In this document: piece after piece, positions 6,362 through 14,825 of the stretch
Numbering within the stretch: the first letter of the stretch is position 1
Layout of the letters: every line of letters begins with the position of its first letter
From: Sphingopyxis sp. L1A2A
GTDB lineage: Bacteria > Pseudomonadota > Alphaproteobacteria > Sphingomonadales > Sphingomonadaceae
NCBI RefSeq assembly: GCF_005502465.1
Contig: NZ_SCOT01000033.1
Location: 1 to 34,252, forward strand
Direction: 5' to 3'
DNA length: 34,252 nucleotides
The notes under the pieces: generated by a model
Told to the model about the DNA's origin: nothing
Seen by the model: only the letters and a program-made list of their open reading frames with translations
Databases searched by the model: none
Position numbers and translations under genes: made by a program

Positions 6362-8910
6362 GGTTGTGGCTCCGTGGTGCCGGGAGCGCCATCGCCATCA
6401 GCGTCGGATTGTTGAGCGGCCACACCGCCGCCGCGTCCGAAATCGTCGAGGCCGCGCTGCCCGCTGCGAATTTTGTGCAAAGCGCCAGCCCGGATTCGCC
6501 CGAAGCGCTGGCGCGCCGTCCCGACATCAATCCCTATAACCGCGATATCGAGATTACCGCGCCGCTGCAGTTCAACCGCCGCGTCTTGGGTGAGCTGCCG
6601 GTGCTGTTGACCAGCGACGATCGCTTCGTCGTCGGCACCGAGGGTTTCCTGTCGCTGATCGGCCCGTTGCTGACCCCCGAGGCGCAGGCCGAGTTGCGCG
6701 CGCTGCTCGGCGACAAGCCGCGCTTTCTGCCCGACGATGTATCGACCTCGGGCATCCGGCTCGAATATGATCCCGAGCAGCTGGCGGTGCTGGTGCTGAA
6801 GATTGCCCCCGAAAAACGGTCGGTCGAAGTCTTGTACCAGAATCGCCAGGCCGAAGAGCCGGGCGACCCGCCGCTGCCGTTCAGCGCCTTTTTGAACCTC
6901 AGCACGACCGTTTCGCGCATTTCGCAGACCGGCAATATCGAAAAGCCCGAGCTGTTCCTGAACGGCGCCGTTCGGTACAATAATCTGGTTCTCGAAGCCG
7001 ATGCGCAGGCGCGCCGCGATTTCTTCACCGACAAATACAAGTTCGAACGCCGTTACGCGCGGCTGGTCTATGACCAGCCCGAACAGGCACGGCGGTGGTT
7101 CCTGGGCGATCTCGACCCCGAAACGCGCGGGCGCCAGGGCTTTATCAACATGGGCGGGATCGGCGTGGTGCGCCAGCGCCAGCGCTTCGATTCGTTCCGC
7201 AACAATGTTCTGTCGGGTGGGCGGCGACTGGTGCTGCAGGAACAATCGGTCGTGCGCGTGCTGCGCAACGGCATCTACCAGCGCGAATTCACCCTCGATC
7301 CCGGCCAATATGATATCTCGAACCTGCCGCTCGACACCGGCAGCAACAATGTCCAGATCGAGGTTCAGGGCCAGTCCGGGGCGCGCGAAACCTTTGACTA
7401 TCAGGCGTATCTCGACACCATCGACCTGGAACCCGGCGATTACGAATATGGCGCCTATGTCGGCATCCTCGACGACGGCGGCTTCGGCAATCCCGACTAT
7501 TCCAGCAAGACGCCGGTGTTCACCGGTTTTTGGCGCAAGGCGTTTTTGAACCGGCCGGCGATCGGCGTCGGCACCCAGCTGACGCAAGATGTGCAGAACA
7601 TCACCGGGCAAACCCAGTTTCTGTTGGCGAACAGCGGCCGGATCCGCCTTGATGTCGGCGGCAGCCACAGCAAAGAGGGCACGGGCTATGCCGCGACGGT
7701 CGGCTACGACCAGATCATCGGCGGCGCGACCGGCTATGACACGCTGACCGTCATCGTCGATTACACCTCGCGGCGCTATGCGACGGTCGGCGGGATCGAG
7801 GGCGTCAATCCGATCTCCTTCAATCTCAGCGCCGCTTATACCAAGCGTTTCTCGCAAAAATTGTTCGCGACGACGAACGCCTCCTATCGCAAGAGCCGCA
7901 GCCCGCTGTTCGACGATGCCTATAGCATCAGCACCACCGCCAATTACCGGTTCAACCGCGAATGGACCGCGCAGTTCGGCGCCGAATATGTGAAATCGGG
8001 CTTTCCGGGCGGGTTTGGCCGCAACAACGGCTTTGGCGTGACGGTCGGCCTGGTCTGGCAGCCGCGATACAACCGCCGTGCCGAGGCGCGCTACAATTCG
8101 CTCCGCAACAACGGCAGCGCGCGCTATCAGCAGACGGTCGACAACCGCGCCGGGTCGTTCGGCTATTCGCTGGCGACCAACTACACCGACGGCGCAACGT
8201 CGGTCGGCGGGCAGGTCGACTATGTCGGCAATCGTTTCGACGCCAATCTGACCCATACGGTGTTCGGCGACAGTTTCGACAACATCGGCGACAGCCAGGT
8301 CACGACGTTGCGCCTCGGCAGTTCGATCGCTTTTGCCGGCGGCAAGGTCGCGGTCGGCCGCACGATCAACGACAGCTTCGCGCTCGTCTATCCGCACAAG
8401 ACGCTGAAGGACCGCCAGGTCATCGTCGGCGACGCGCTGGAGGGCGGCAATTATGTCAGCAAGAGCGGCGCGTTGGGGCCGGCAGTGCAAAACTCGCTGA
8501 CCGCCTTTATCAACCAGTCGGTGCGGTATGACGTGATCGACCCGCCGCGCGGCTATGACATCGGCGAGGGCGTCAAGCGCGTCCGGCCCGCGTATAAGAG
8601 CGGTTATGTGATCGAGGTCGGCAGCGCCGCGTTCGTCAGCGCCATCGGCACGCTGAAGGGCCGCGACGGCCAGCCGCTGAAACTGGTGAGCGGGATCATG
8701 CGCCGCACCGATGTCGCCGACGGAAAAGAAGAGCCGTTCTTTACCAATACGGCAGGCCGATTTGCCATCGCCAAGCTGGAGCCAGGCGCCGAGTATAGCG
8801 TGCAATTCCACTCGGGCGGCCATGGGGCGTTTACGTTCCGGGTGCCCGAAGACAATGATGGCCTATTGGAGCTCGGCGTGGTCGAGCTGGGGCGCAAGGA
8901 AGGTCCATAA
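6358..8910 (+). CDS. Outer-membrane fimbrial usher
   Basis: An 850-residue usher, the outer-membrane pore through which chaperone-bound subunits are assembled and secreted. After a signal peptide ending HTAAASE, the N-terminal domain (IEITAPLQFNRRVLGELPV and on to ~160) matches the divergent archaic/sigma-type ushers. It is followed by a long beta-barrel with repeating aromatic-rich strands (~190-740). A C-terminal domain (~750-850) includes YVIEVGSAAFVSAIGTLKG and TNTAGRFAIAKLEPG. The GTG start at 6358 overlaps the chaperone stop by four bases, implying translational coupling. Length and order (chaperone-usher-tip subunit) suit the Csu-type arrangement. The family call is confident; the clade is from memory. 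Confidence 0.88.
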   Translation: MRLWLRGAGSAIAISVGLLSGHTAAASEIVEAALPAANFVQSASPDSPEALARRPDINPYNRDIEITAPLQFNRRVLGELPVLLTSDDRFVVGTEGFLSLIGPLLTPEAQAELRALLGDKPRFLPDDVSTSGIRLEYDPEQLAVLVLKIAPEKRSVEVLYQNRQAEEPGDPPLPFSAFLNLSTTVSRISQTGNIEKPELFLNGAVRYNNLVLEADAQARRDFFTDKYKFERRYARLVYDQPEQARRWFLGDLDPETRGRQGFINMGGIGVVRQRQRFDSFRNNVLSGGRRLVLQEQSVVRVLRNGIYQREFTLDPGQYDISNLPLDTGSNNVQIEVQGQSGARETFDYQAYLDTIDLEPGDYEYGAYVGILDDGGFGNPDYSSKTPVFTGFWRKAFLNRPAIGVGTQLTQDVQNITGQTQFLLANSGRIRLDVGGSHSKEGTGYAATVGYDQIIGGATGYDTLTVIVDYTSRRYATVGGIEGVNPISFNLSAAYTKRFSQKLFATTNASYRKSRSPLFDDAYSISTTANYRFNREWTAQFGAEYVKSGFPGGFGRNNGFGVTVGLVWQPRYNRRAEARYNSLRNNGSARYQQTVDNRAGSFGYSLATNYTDGATSVGGQVDYVGNRFDANLTHTVFGDSFDNIGDSQVTTLRLGSSIAFAGGKVAVGRTINDSFALVYPHKTLKDRQVIVGDALEGGNYVSKSGALGPAVQNSLTAFINQSVRYDVIDPPRGYDIGEGVKRVRPAYKSGYVIEVGSAAFVSAIGTLKGRDGQPLKLVSGIMRRTDVADGKEEPFFTNTAGRFAIAKLEPGAEYSVQFHSGGHGAFTFRVPEDNDGLLELGVVELGRKEGP

Positions 8911-8911
8911 G

Positions 8912-9826
8912 ATGACGATGACGCGCAAATACCGAGCACGCTGGCCGCTATTTGGCGCCGCGGTGTGCAGCATTGCCGCCTTTGCGCCGTCGGCGGCGCA
9001 CGCGGCCTGCAACCTCTCGGTCGAACCGGTCCAGGACCAGTTGGTGATCCGCCACAATCCGCTGGAAGCCGGCGCCGCTTACGGCACGGTCGAAGTCAAT
9101 GTGGTGAACCGCGGTGACAGCGAATGTGTCGGGCGGCTGGGCGCGTCGCTGCGCGGCGAAACCTTTGGTTTTGCATCCGATGATGGCGCCCCGGCGATCC
9201 CGTATCAGCTGGTCGATGAAAAGGGCAGCAACGACATCACCCCGCGCGCCGGCCGCAACTTGCGCGGCATGGGCGGCCGGGCGATCCGGCTGATGCCCGG
9301 CGAACGCAGCATGGAGCTGCTTTCGATCGCGGCGGCGCCGGACAGCGCGACGTCGCAAGGCCGCTACACCCAATCGCTCGACCTTACCGTGTCGGGCGAC
9401 GACGGCATGGTGCTTGGCACCAAGCCGCTGACGCTGGGCATCGACATTCTGCCGGCGGCGCTGATCGGCCTCAAAGGCCAGCTGGCCCGCGCACGCGGGA
9501 CCAATTCGGTCGATCTGGGCGAGCTGGTGCCGGGAACCAAGGATCTGCCGATCACCCTCTATGTCATTTCGACCGGCGGTTATCGCGTATCGATCGCCTC
9601 GGAAAATCAGGGCCGGTTAAAGCATGAAAGCGCGCAGTGGTTTGTCGACTACCGGCTGCGGCTGGGCCGCCATGACCTTGACCTGACATCACCCGACAGC
9701 TTTGAAATCGTGTCGCGGCGCGCGCGGTTCGACAATTATCCGGTGCGGATCGAAATTGGCGAAACCGCCGGCAAGCGTGCCGGCGGTTATATGGATACGG
9801 TGACCTTTACGGTCGCGGCGCTTTAG
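8912..9826 (+). CDS. Fimbrial tip-type subunit/putative adhesin (spore coat U-like)
   Basis: A 304-residue exported protein directly after the usher (one base apart), with AAGGAAGG eight bases before the ATG. The signal peptide ends in APSAAHA. The mature N-terminal half carries C33 and C72 and a beta-rich domain with a long loop region. The C-terminal half (from LPAALIGLKGQLARARG) resembles a pilin domain and ends RAGGYMDTVTFTVAAL, the same final-strand pattern as the major subunit. A two-domain subunit encoded after the usher is the usual place for the tip adhesin in Csu-type systems. The receptor is unknown. The stop codon lies in a tandem 11-base duplication. Confidence 0.72.
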   Translation: MTMTRKYRARWPLFGAAVCSIAAFAPSAAHAACNLSVEPVQDQLVIRHNPLEAGAAYGTVEVNVVNRGDSECVGRLGASLRGETFGFASDDGAPAIPYQLVDEKGSNDITPRAGRNLRGMGGRAIRLMPGERSMELLSIAAAPDSATSQGRYTQSLDLTVSGDDGMVLGTKPLTLGIDILPAALIGLKGQLARARGTNSVDLGELVPGTKDLPITLYVISTGGYRVSIASENQGRLKHESAQWFVDYRLRLGRHDLDLTSPDSFEIVSRRARFDNYPVRIEIGETAGKRAGGYMDTVTFTVAAL

Positions 9827-9844
9827 GGTCGAGTTAGGGTCGAG
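9823..9844 (+). repeat. Tandem 11-bp direct duplication spanning a stop codon
   Basis: The unit TTAGGGTCGAG is present twice in tandem (9823-9833 and 9834-9844). The first copy includes the TAG stop of the tip-subunit gene. It is probably a small slippage duplication; no function is evident. Confidence 0.75.
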
Positions 9845-9850
9845 CGCTGG

Positions 9851-10267
9851 TCAGATCGGCTGGATGGTCAGCGACAGCGTCAGCGGCGCGTCGAGCGACA
9901 CCTGATCGAAGCGATAAGCGATCTGCTGGATGCGGGGGCCATATTCGCGGTGGACTTCCTGCGCGCCGAGCGCCGACAGGTCGACCATATTGGCGCCATA
10001 GACCAGCCGCGCGCTTTCGGTCTCCGCGAGCGGGCGATATTGCGCCGACACCATATAGCCCGATGCGTTGTTGCATCCTTCGGTCACCAGCCCCGGCAAA
10101 TTGCCGAGGGCGTCGGCCTGGACGCTGTGATCGACCCAGCACGCCATCGGCACGGTCGCGGTGACCTGAAAGGTTCCCGTCGCCTGTTGGCTCGCAAAAG
10201 CGGGGGTGGACGCGAGCAGTACCGCCGCGCAGCCCAGCTTCATCACATTATGTATCGCGGTCGCCAT
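9851..10267 (-). CDS. Orphan pilin-like secreted protein, convergent to the fimbrial operon
   Basis: A 138-residue exported protein on the opposite strand to the fimbrial operon. A signal peptide (MKLGCAAVLLASTPAFA) precedes SQQATGTFQVTATVPMACWV, a start pattern of spore coat U/pilin domains, with C43 and C65 as the likely disulfide pair. The ending (LDAPLTLSLTIQPI) is consistent with a final beta strand. ATG 10267 was chosen because AGGGGC lies about seven bases before it; an upstream extension to 10345 has no such site and lacks a sensible signal start. It may be an alternative, capping or inhibitory subunit; the sequence alone cannot decide. Confidence 0.6.
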   Translation of the reverse strand: MATAIHNVMKLGCAAVLLASTPAFASQQATGTFQVTATVPMACWVDHSVQADALGNLPGLVTEGCNNASGYMVSAQYRPLAETESARLVYGANMVDLSALGAQEVHREYGPRIQQIAYRFDQVSLDAPLTLSLTIQPI

Positions 10268-10301
10268 TTCATGAGCCCCTACAAATTCGAGGAGCGTCTT
10301 A

Positions 10302-10362
10302 CCGCGGCAGTAGTTAATTCCCCGTTCGCCAAAGCTGGTTAACAATATGCTGCCGCGGCAGC
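10302..10362. promoter_or_regulatory. Paired CCGCGGCAG elements in the divergent region before the GGDEF-EAL gene
   Basis: The 204 bases between the orphan pilin gene and the GGDEF-EAL gene contain a perfect 14-bp palindrome GCTGCCGCGGCAGC (10349-10362). A second copy of its half, CCGCGGCAG, is at 10302-10310, 34 bases upstream of the pilin-like start. An AT-rich stretch (10400-10415) follows. These are possible binding sites for a regulator shared by the two divergent genes; no promoter boxes could be assigned with confidence. Confidence 0.35.
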
Positions 10363-10471
10363 GCCCGACACGGCCATCGCGCCGACGACGTGGTTCCCGA
10401 TTTATTTACAATATCGCAAGGCATTGCGCGCATAGCGATTGCAATGTGGGGCCCAGCAAGAGTGTGATTTG

Positions 10472-12661
10472 ATGGAAGTGCCATCGCGGATCGATTTCGG
10501 CGAGCAGGGGGATCCAAGTGTCGATGAAGGCCAGCGCGGCTTTTTCGGCATGATCGGATCGCGTATCGCCAAGCAGCGCGCCGACATCGCGTCGAACCTG
10601 CATACCCGTGAAGCGGTGCTCCTCCTCCAGAATTACGAAGAAAGCGGGCAGGGCTGGTTCTGGTCGACCGACGCCAACGGGCGGCTGACGTACATCACCG
10701 ATTCGGTCGCACGGCTGACGGGGCGGACCAGCGGCGAATTGCTGGGGACGTTCTTTACCGAGCTTTTCCTGCCCGTCGACAGCCATGGCGAACGCCAGCG
10801 CACCTTGCCGTTCCTGCTGACCAAACAGTCGAAGTTCGACGAGTTGTCGCTGCGCAGCGCGTTCGAGGGTGACGATCGCTGGTGGGCGATTTCGGGGCGA
10901 CCGCAGCTCGACGGCGGCGGCAGGTTCACCGGCTATCGCGGCAGCGGCACCGACATCACCGCGCAGCGCCGCTCGGCCGAGGATGCGTCGCGCCTCGCAC
11001 TCTATGATTCGCTGACCGGGCTTGCCAACCGCTTGAATATTTCCAAAAAACTCGACACCACGCTCGCGGCCTTTGCCCAGCAACAGCGCGTCTGCGCCAT
11101 CATGCTGCTCGACCTCGACCGCTTCAAACAGGTCAATGATACGCTCGGCCATCCGGCGGGCGATGCGCTGCTCAAACAGGTCGCCGAACGGTTGCTCAAG
11201 ATCGTCGGCGACAAGGAAATGGTCAGCCGTCTGGGCGGCGATGAGTTCCAGATCATCCTTGTTGATATCGAGGACCGCGGCAAGCTGGGCGACATGGCCG
11301 CCGACATCATCGCCAGCCTGTCGCAACCCTATTCGGTCGAGGGCAGCCGCTGTATCATCGGCGCCTCGGTCGGGGTGGCGATTGCGCCGTTCGATGGGCT
11401 GAGCAGCGACGATCTCGTCCGCAACGCCGATCTGGCGCTCTACGCGGCCAAGGGCAACGGCCGCGGCCGCTTCAGCTTCTACTCGAGCGACCTGCACCAG
11501 GCCGCCGAAATCCGCCGCGCACTCGAAGGCGATCTGCGCGACGCGTTGGTGCGTGGCGAGATGGCGCTCAGTTACCAGCCGGTCGTCAACGCCAAGTCGA
11601 ATATGGTGACAGGTGTGGAGGCGCTGGTCCGCTGGACCCACCCCGACCGGGGACCGATTTCCCCGGCTGTATTCATTCCCATCGCCGAGGAAGCCAATCT
11701 GATCTGGTCGATTGGCAAATGGGTGCTGCACAAAGCATGCGAGGATGCGGTAAAATGGCCGGGCGATATGCGCGTCGCGGTCAATGTGTCGCCGATCCAG
11801 TTCGCCAATGAAGATTTGCCCAAGATTGTCGCCAGCGCGCTGGCGACGACCGGACTGGCCCCCGACCGGCTTGAACTGGAAATCACCGAAAGCGTCTTTT
11901 TGGCCGACTCGGCCGAAACGGGCCGGATGTTCAAGGCGCTGAAGGCGCTGGGGGTACGCCTCGCGCTCGACGATTTCGGCACCGGCTATTCGTCGCTCGG
12001 CTATTTGCAGACCGCACCGTTCGACAAGATCAAGATCGACCAGAGTTTTGTGCGCAATGCGACCGAGCCGGGATCGCGCAACAGCGCGATCATCGCGGCG
12101 ATCGTCGCGCTGGCCGAAGCACTGGAGATGGAAACGACGGCGGAGGGCATCGAATCGCTCGATCAGCTCGACTTGGTCCGCAAGCTCAATGTCAGCCACG
12201 TCCAAGGCTATGTGTACAGCAAGCCGGTGCCGCACGCCGAGCTGCTCGACCATGCCGACGCCGGGTCGTGGACGATCAAGCCGGCGGGGCCGGCGCGGCA
12301 ACGCAACGATCGCTTCTCGCTGTTCCGCACCGTCGGGGCGATTCACGACAATCATCGCTACAATGTCGTCATTCGCAACCTGTCGACCACCGGCGCCTTT
12401 ATCGAGGGCATTTTGGACGTCCCGATTGGCACCCAGTTCGTCATCGATTTCGGCGAAGGCCAGCTGGTCACCGCGACCGTCCGCCGTTCGATGAAGCATC
12501 AGCAGGGCATCGAGTTCGAGCAGACGATGGTCAGCGATGGCAATGGCGGGCTGTGCACCCGGCACCGCGTGTCGCCCTATCTGATCGCGGCGGCGACGCA
12601 ATCGACGGCGGCGATGGCGCTGCCGCTGTTCACGACGACCAGCGACTGGAAGGCCGCCTGA
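10472..12661 (+). CDS. PAS-GGDEF-EAL-PilZ protein (c-di-GMP cyclase/phosphodiesterase)
   Basis: A 729-residue soluble signalling protein. A PAS-like domain (~45-165, WFWSTDANGRLTYITDSVARLTG) is followed by a GGDEF domain (~175-340) with an intact RLGGDEF at 255-259. The stretch before it (GDKEMVSRL) lacks the RxxD inhibitory site. The EAL domain (~345-595) keeps GVEALVRW, NVSPIQF, LELEITES, LALDDFGTGYSS, KIDQSF and TAEGIE, so phosphodiesterase activity is expected. The C-terminal ~110 residues resemble PilZ (NLSTTGAFIEG), though the arginine motif is spaced atypically. No membrane segment is seen. ATG 10472 is preferred; a TTG at 10439 would add 11 residues. It lies beside a fimbrial cluster, suggesting local control of c-di-GMP-dependent adhesion. 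Net direction (making or degrading c-di-GMP) cannot be read from sequence. Confidence 0.9.
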   Translation: MEVPSRIDFGEQGDPSVDEGQRGFFGMIGSRIAKQRADIASNLHTREAVLLLQNYEESGQGWFWSTDANGRLTYITDSVARLTGRTSGELLGTFFTELFLPVDSHGERQRTLPFLLTKQSKFDELSLRSAFEGDDRWWAISGRPQLDGGGRFTGYRGSGTDITAQRRSAEDASRLALYDSLTGLANRLNISKKLDTTLAAFAQQQRVCAIMLLDLDRFKQVNDTLGHPAGDALLKQVAERLLKIVGDKEMVSRLGGDEFQIILVDIEDRGKLGDMAADIIASLSQPYSVEGSRCIIGASVGVAIAPFDGLSSDDLVRNADLALYAAKGNGRGRFSFYSSDLHQAAEIRRALEGDLRDALVRGEMALSYQPVVNAKSNMVTGVEALVRWTHPDRGPISPAVFIPIAEEANLIWSIGKWVLHKACEDAVKWPGDMRVAVNVSPIQFANEDLPKIVASALATTGLAPDRLELEITESVFLADSAETGRMFKALKALGVRLALDDFGTGYSSLGYLQTAPFDKIKIDQSFVRNATEPGSRNSAIIAAIVALAEALEMETTAEGIESLDQLDLVRKLNVSHVQGYVYSKPVPHAELLDHADAGSWTIKPAGPARQRNDRFSLFRTVGAIHDNHRYNVVIRNLSTTGAFIEGILDVPIGTQFVIDFGEGQLVTATVRRSMKHQQGIEFEQTMVSDGNGGLCTRHRVSPYLIAAATQSTAAMALPLFTTTSDWKAA

Positions 12662-12671
12662 TCGCTGGCGT

Positions 12672-12696
12672 GGAACCGTCCGCGCGATCGCCCGTT
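12672..12696 (+). promoter_or_regulatory. EcfG-type general-stress promoter of the hemerythrin gene
   Basis: GGAAC (12672-12676), a 16-base spacer and CGTT (12693-12696) match the alphaproteobacterial EcfG consensus exactly in both boxes and spacing. Transcription would start about 12704, leaving a short leader with AGGAGA before the ATG at 12720. Confidence 0.72.
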
Positions 12697-12719
12697 CTGC
12701 TCCGAAACAGGAGACGAAC

Positions 12720-13208
12720 ATGGCCGAAACCAAAATCTTTGCGCGGCTGAAGGCCGACCACGACCGCCATCGCAAACTGCTCGATCAGATCGACGAGACG
12801 AAGGGCGACAGCCCCGAGCGCGAAAAGCTGTTCGAGGCGTTTCGCGTCGAGGTCACCGCGCACGCCGCGTCCGAAGAAATGTCGCTCTATGCGACGATGC
12901 TCGGCAAGCCCGACTTGCGCGAAGACGCCCAGCACAGCGTGTCCGAGCATAAGGAAATCGACGAGCTGCTCACCGAACTTTACGAAATGGACTTTGCCTC
13001 GACCGGCTGGCTCACCCGCTTTCGCACGATGAAGCACCGTTACCTCCACCATATCGAGGAGGAGGAGGACGAAATGTTCCCCGAAGCCGAAGACGGCTTG
13101 TCCGACGCGAAAAAGAAGGAGCTGCTGGCGATCTTTGAAAAGGAAAAGCCAAAGGAAAAGGCCAAGGCCGCCGCCGATGAACCGTCGAGCGACGACGAGA
13201 AGGAATAG
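12720..13208 (+). CDS. Hemerythrin (HHE) domain protein
   Basis: A 162-residue cytoplasmic four-helix protein with the spaced histidine/glutamate ligands of hemerythrin-type di-iron sites. These lie in KADHDRHRKLL, AHAASEEMSLY, SEHKEIDELL and MKHRYLHHIEEEEDEMFP. HHE proteins bind O2 or NO or act in iron and redox stress. The last ~35 residues are a charged Lys/Glu-rich tail (KKKELLAIFEKEKPKEKAK) without further domains. AGGAGA precedes the ATG. The gene has its own EcfG-type promoter and the stress regulators NepR/PhyR lie 1.4 kb downstream, so induction in the general stress response is likely. The ligand and partner are unknown. Confidence 0.88.
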   Translation: MAETKIFARLKADHDRHRKLLDQIDETKGDSPEREKLFEAFRVEVTAHAASEEMSLYATMLGKPDLREDAQHSVSEHKEIDELLTELYEMDFASTGWLTRFRTMKHRYLHHIEEEEDEMFPEAEDGLSDAKKKELLAIFEKEKPKEKAKAAADEPSSDDEKE

Positions 13209-13263
13209 CGAGCGTCTCCGTTCGATTGTCGGCTTTGGGGTGGGGAACGGTCGTCCCCATCCT

Positions 13264-13335
13264 CGTCATCCCCGCGAAAGCGGGGACCCAGCGAGCCGAC
13301 GGTGCAACGGGGTCCCCGCTTTCGCGGGGATGACG
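13264..13335. repeat. Palindromic intergenic repeat, family A, copy 1
   Basis: A perfect 25-bp inverted repeat (left arm 13264-13288 beginning CGTCATCCCCGCGAAAGCGG, right arm 13311-13335) flanks a 22-base centre starting CAGCGAGCC. It lies between the hemerythrin gene and tgt in a 237-base gap that holds nothing else recognisable. The same element recurs at 26943-27014. Confidence 0.9.
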
Positions 13336-13445
13336 ACGTGAAGTGGGGAGCGGCAGCTTTCGCTCGCTCGCACATCTCCAACCGAGACAGAGCCGGATCG
13401 GGCGAACCTCGACATCCGCCCTCCTGCCCGCCATAGGCGCGCGCG

Positions 13446-14570
13446 ATGACCACAAGATTCGCCTTTTCCATCACCGCCACCGACGGCGCCGCGCGCACCG
13501 GCACGATTGCGATGCAGCGCGGCGAAATCCGCACCCCCGCGTTCATGCCGGTCGGCACCGCCGCGACGGTAAAGGCGATGCGCCCGGCCGAGGTGCGCGC
13601 CACCGGCGCCGACATCATCCTGGGCAACACCTATCATCTGATGCTGCGCCCGACCGCCGAACGCATGGCGCGACTGGGCGGGCTGCATAATTTCATGGGC
13701 TGGGACCGGCCGATCCTGACCGACAGCGGCGGCTATCAGGTGATGAGCCTGTCGGCGCTGACCAAGCAGAGCGAAGAGGGGGTGGCGTTCAAGAGCCACC
13801 TCGATGGCTCGCGGCACATGCTCACCCCCGAACGATCGATGGAAATCCAGCGGCTGCTGGGCAGCGATATTGTGATGGCGTTCGACGAATGTCCCCCGAA
13901 CGGCGTCGATGCCAAGCGCGCCGAGGCGAGCATGGATCGCTCGATGCGCTGGGCGGCGCGCAGCCGGGCCGGGTTCGACGCCGGCGGCGACCATGCGGCG
14001 CGGTCGGCGCTGTTCGGCATCCAGCAGGGCTCGCTCGACGAAAAGCTGCGGGCGCGTTCGGCGGCGGCGCTGACCGACATCGGGTTCGACGGCTATGCGA
14101 TCGGCGGGCTGGCGGTGGGCGAGGGGCAGGCGGCCATGTTCGGCGTGCTCGATTATGCCCCGGCGCAGCTGCCCGCTGACAAGCCCCGTTATCTGATGGG
14201 GGTCGGCAAGCCCGACGACCTGGTCGGTGCGGTCGCGCGCGGGGTCGACATGTTCGATTGCGTGCTGCCGACGCGCTCGGGCCGCAACGGGCAGGCCTTT
14301 ACCTGGGACGGCCCGCTTAACATTCGCAACGCCAAATTTGCCGAGGATCAGGCGCCGCTCGATGCGTCATGCACCTGCCCGGTGTGCACGAACTGGTCAC
14401 GCGCCTATCTGCATCACCTCGTCCGCTCGGGCGAAATGCTGGGCGCGATGCTGATGACCCAGCATAATCTGCATTTTTATCAGGCGCTGATGCAGGCGAT
14501 GCGCGACGCTATTGCGGCGGGGCAATTTGCGGCTTTTCAAAGTGATTTCGACGCGCGCTATCGGCGCTGA
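13446..14570 (+). CDS. tgt: Queuine/preQ1 tRNA-guanine transglycosylase
   Basis: A 374-residue Tgt of normal length. It exchanges G34 of GUN-anticodon tRNAs for preQ1, the step before QueA. Visible landmarks are [10 protein letters not shown], the [12 protein letters not shown] block with the substrate-binding aspartate, [21 protein letters not shown] and the nucleophile region [16 protein letters not shown]. The zinc site is C-x-C-x2-C in CTCPVC, completed by a histidine near HNLHFY. The gene is separated from queA by the fimbrial island and a hemerythrin gene. Its stop is only two bases from the convergent nepR stop, leaving no room for a terminator. Confidence 0.97.
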   Translation: MTTRFAFSITATDGAARTGTIAMQRGEIRTPAFMPVGTAATVKAMRPAEVRATGADIILGNTYHLMLRPTAERMARLGGLHNFMGWDRPILTDSGGYQVMSLSALTKQSEEGVAFKSHLDGSRHMLTPERSMEIQRLLGSDIVMAFDECPPNGVDAKRAEASMDRSMRWAARSRAGFDAGGDHAARSALFGIQQGSLDEKLRARSAAALTDIGFDGYAIGGLAVGEGQAAMFGVLDYAPAQLPADKPRYLMGVGKPDDLVGAVARGVDMFDCVLPTRSGRNGQAFTWDGPLNIRNAKFAEDQAPLDASCTCPVCTNWSRAYLHHLVRSGEMLGAMLMTQHNLHFYQALMQAMRDAIAAGQFAAFQSDFDARYRR

Positions 14571-14572
14571 CG

Positions 14573-14743
14573 TCAATCCAGCTTGCTGAGAAGGTCCAGC
14601 AGCGACTGGGGAATCGTCTCGTCCACGGTCGATTCATACGCACGGCGCAGGGCGCCATTGACGTCCTGCGCCTTGGCGGCAGGTTTTTTGTCCGTGTCCT
14701 TCCGGGAGGTCTCGTTACGTGACGAACCGGTTTCAGACGGCAT
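14573..14743 (-). CDS. nepR: NepR-family anti-sigma factor (56 aa)
   Basis: A 56-residue open frame, easily missed, reading on the minus strand opposite phyR. After a hydrophilic N-terminus (MPSETGSSRNETSRKD) it has the family core ALRRAYESTVDETIPQSLLD followed by LLSKLD and a stop. NepR holds the sigma factor EcfG inactive until phosphorylated PhyR titrates it away. Divergent placement next to phyR is the classical arrangement. An EcfG-like promoter lies upstream (14826-14851), which would give feedback control. Unlike many relatives there is no ecfG gene after it: the next gene is the convergent tgt. No strong ribosome-binding site is visible. Confidence 0.85.
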   Translation of the reverse strand: MPSETGSSRNETSRKDTDKKPAAKAQDVNGALRRAYESTVDETIPQSLLDLLSKLD

Positions 14744-14825
14744 TATCGGGGCATTCGCTTAACATGGGGCCTGTTGCTAACCGCGCATTTATCAAACCGC
14801 AATGGCGCGTTTGTTCTTCCCCATG

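Noticed and set aside
6265..8823. Very long open frame on the minus strand opposite the usher gene (similar ones lie opposite queA, the GGDEF-EAL gene, glnE and the hybrid kinase)
   Set aside because: The translations are Arg/His/Asp-rich with no recognisable domains. Such frames arise from the high GC content at third codon positions of the true genes.
13264..13335. Repeats considered as a CRISPR array
   Set aside because: They are isolated inverted repeats at distant sites, with no regularly spaced units and no cas genes.
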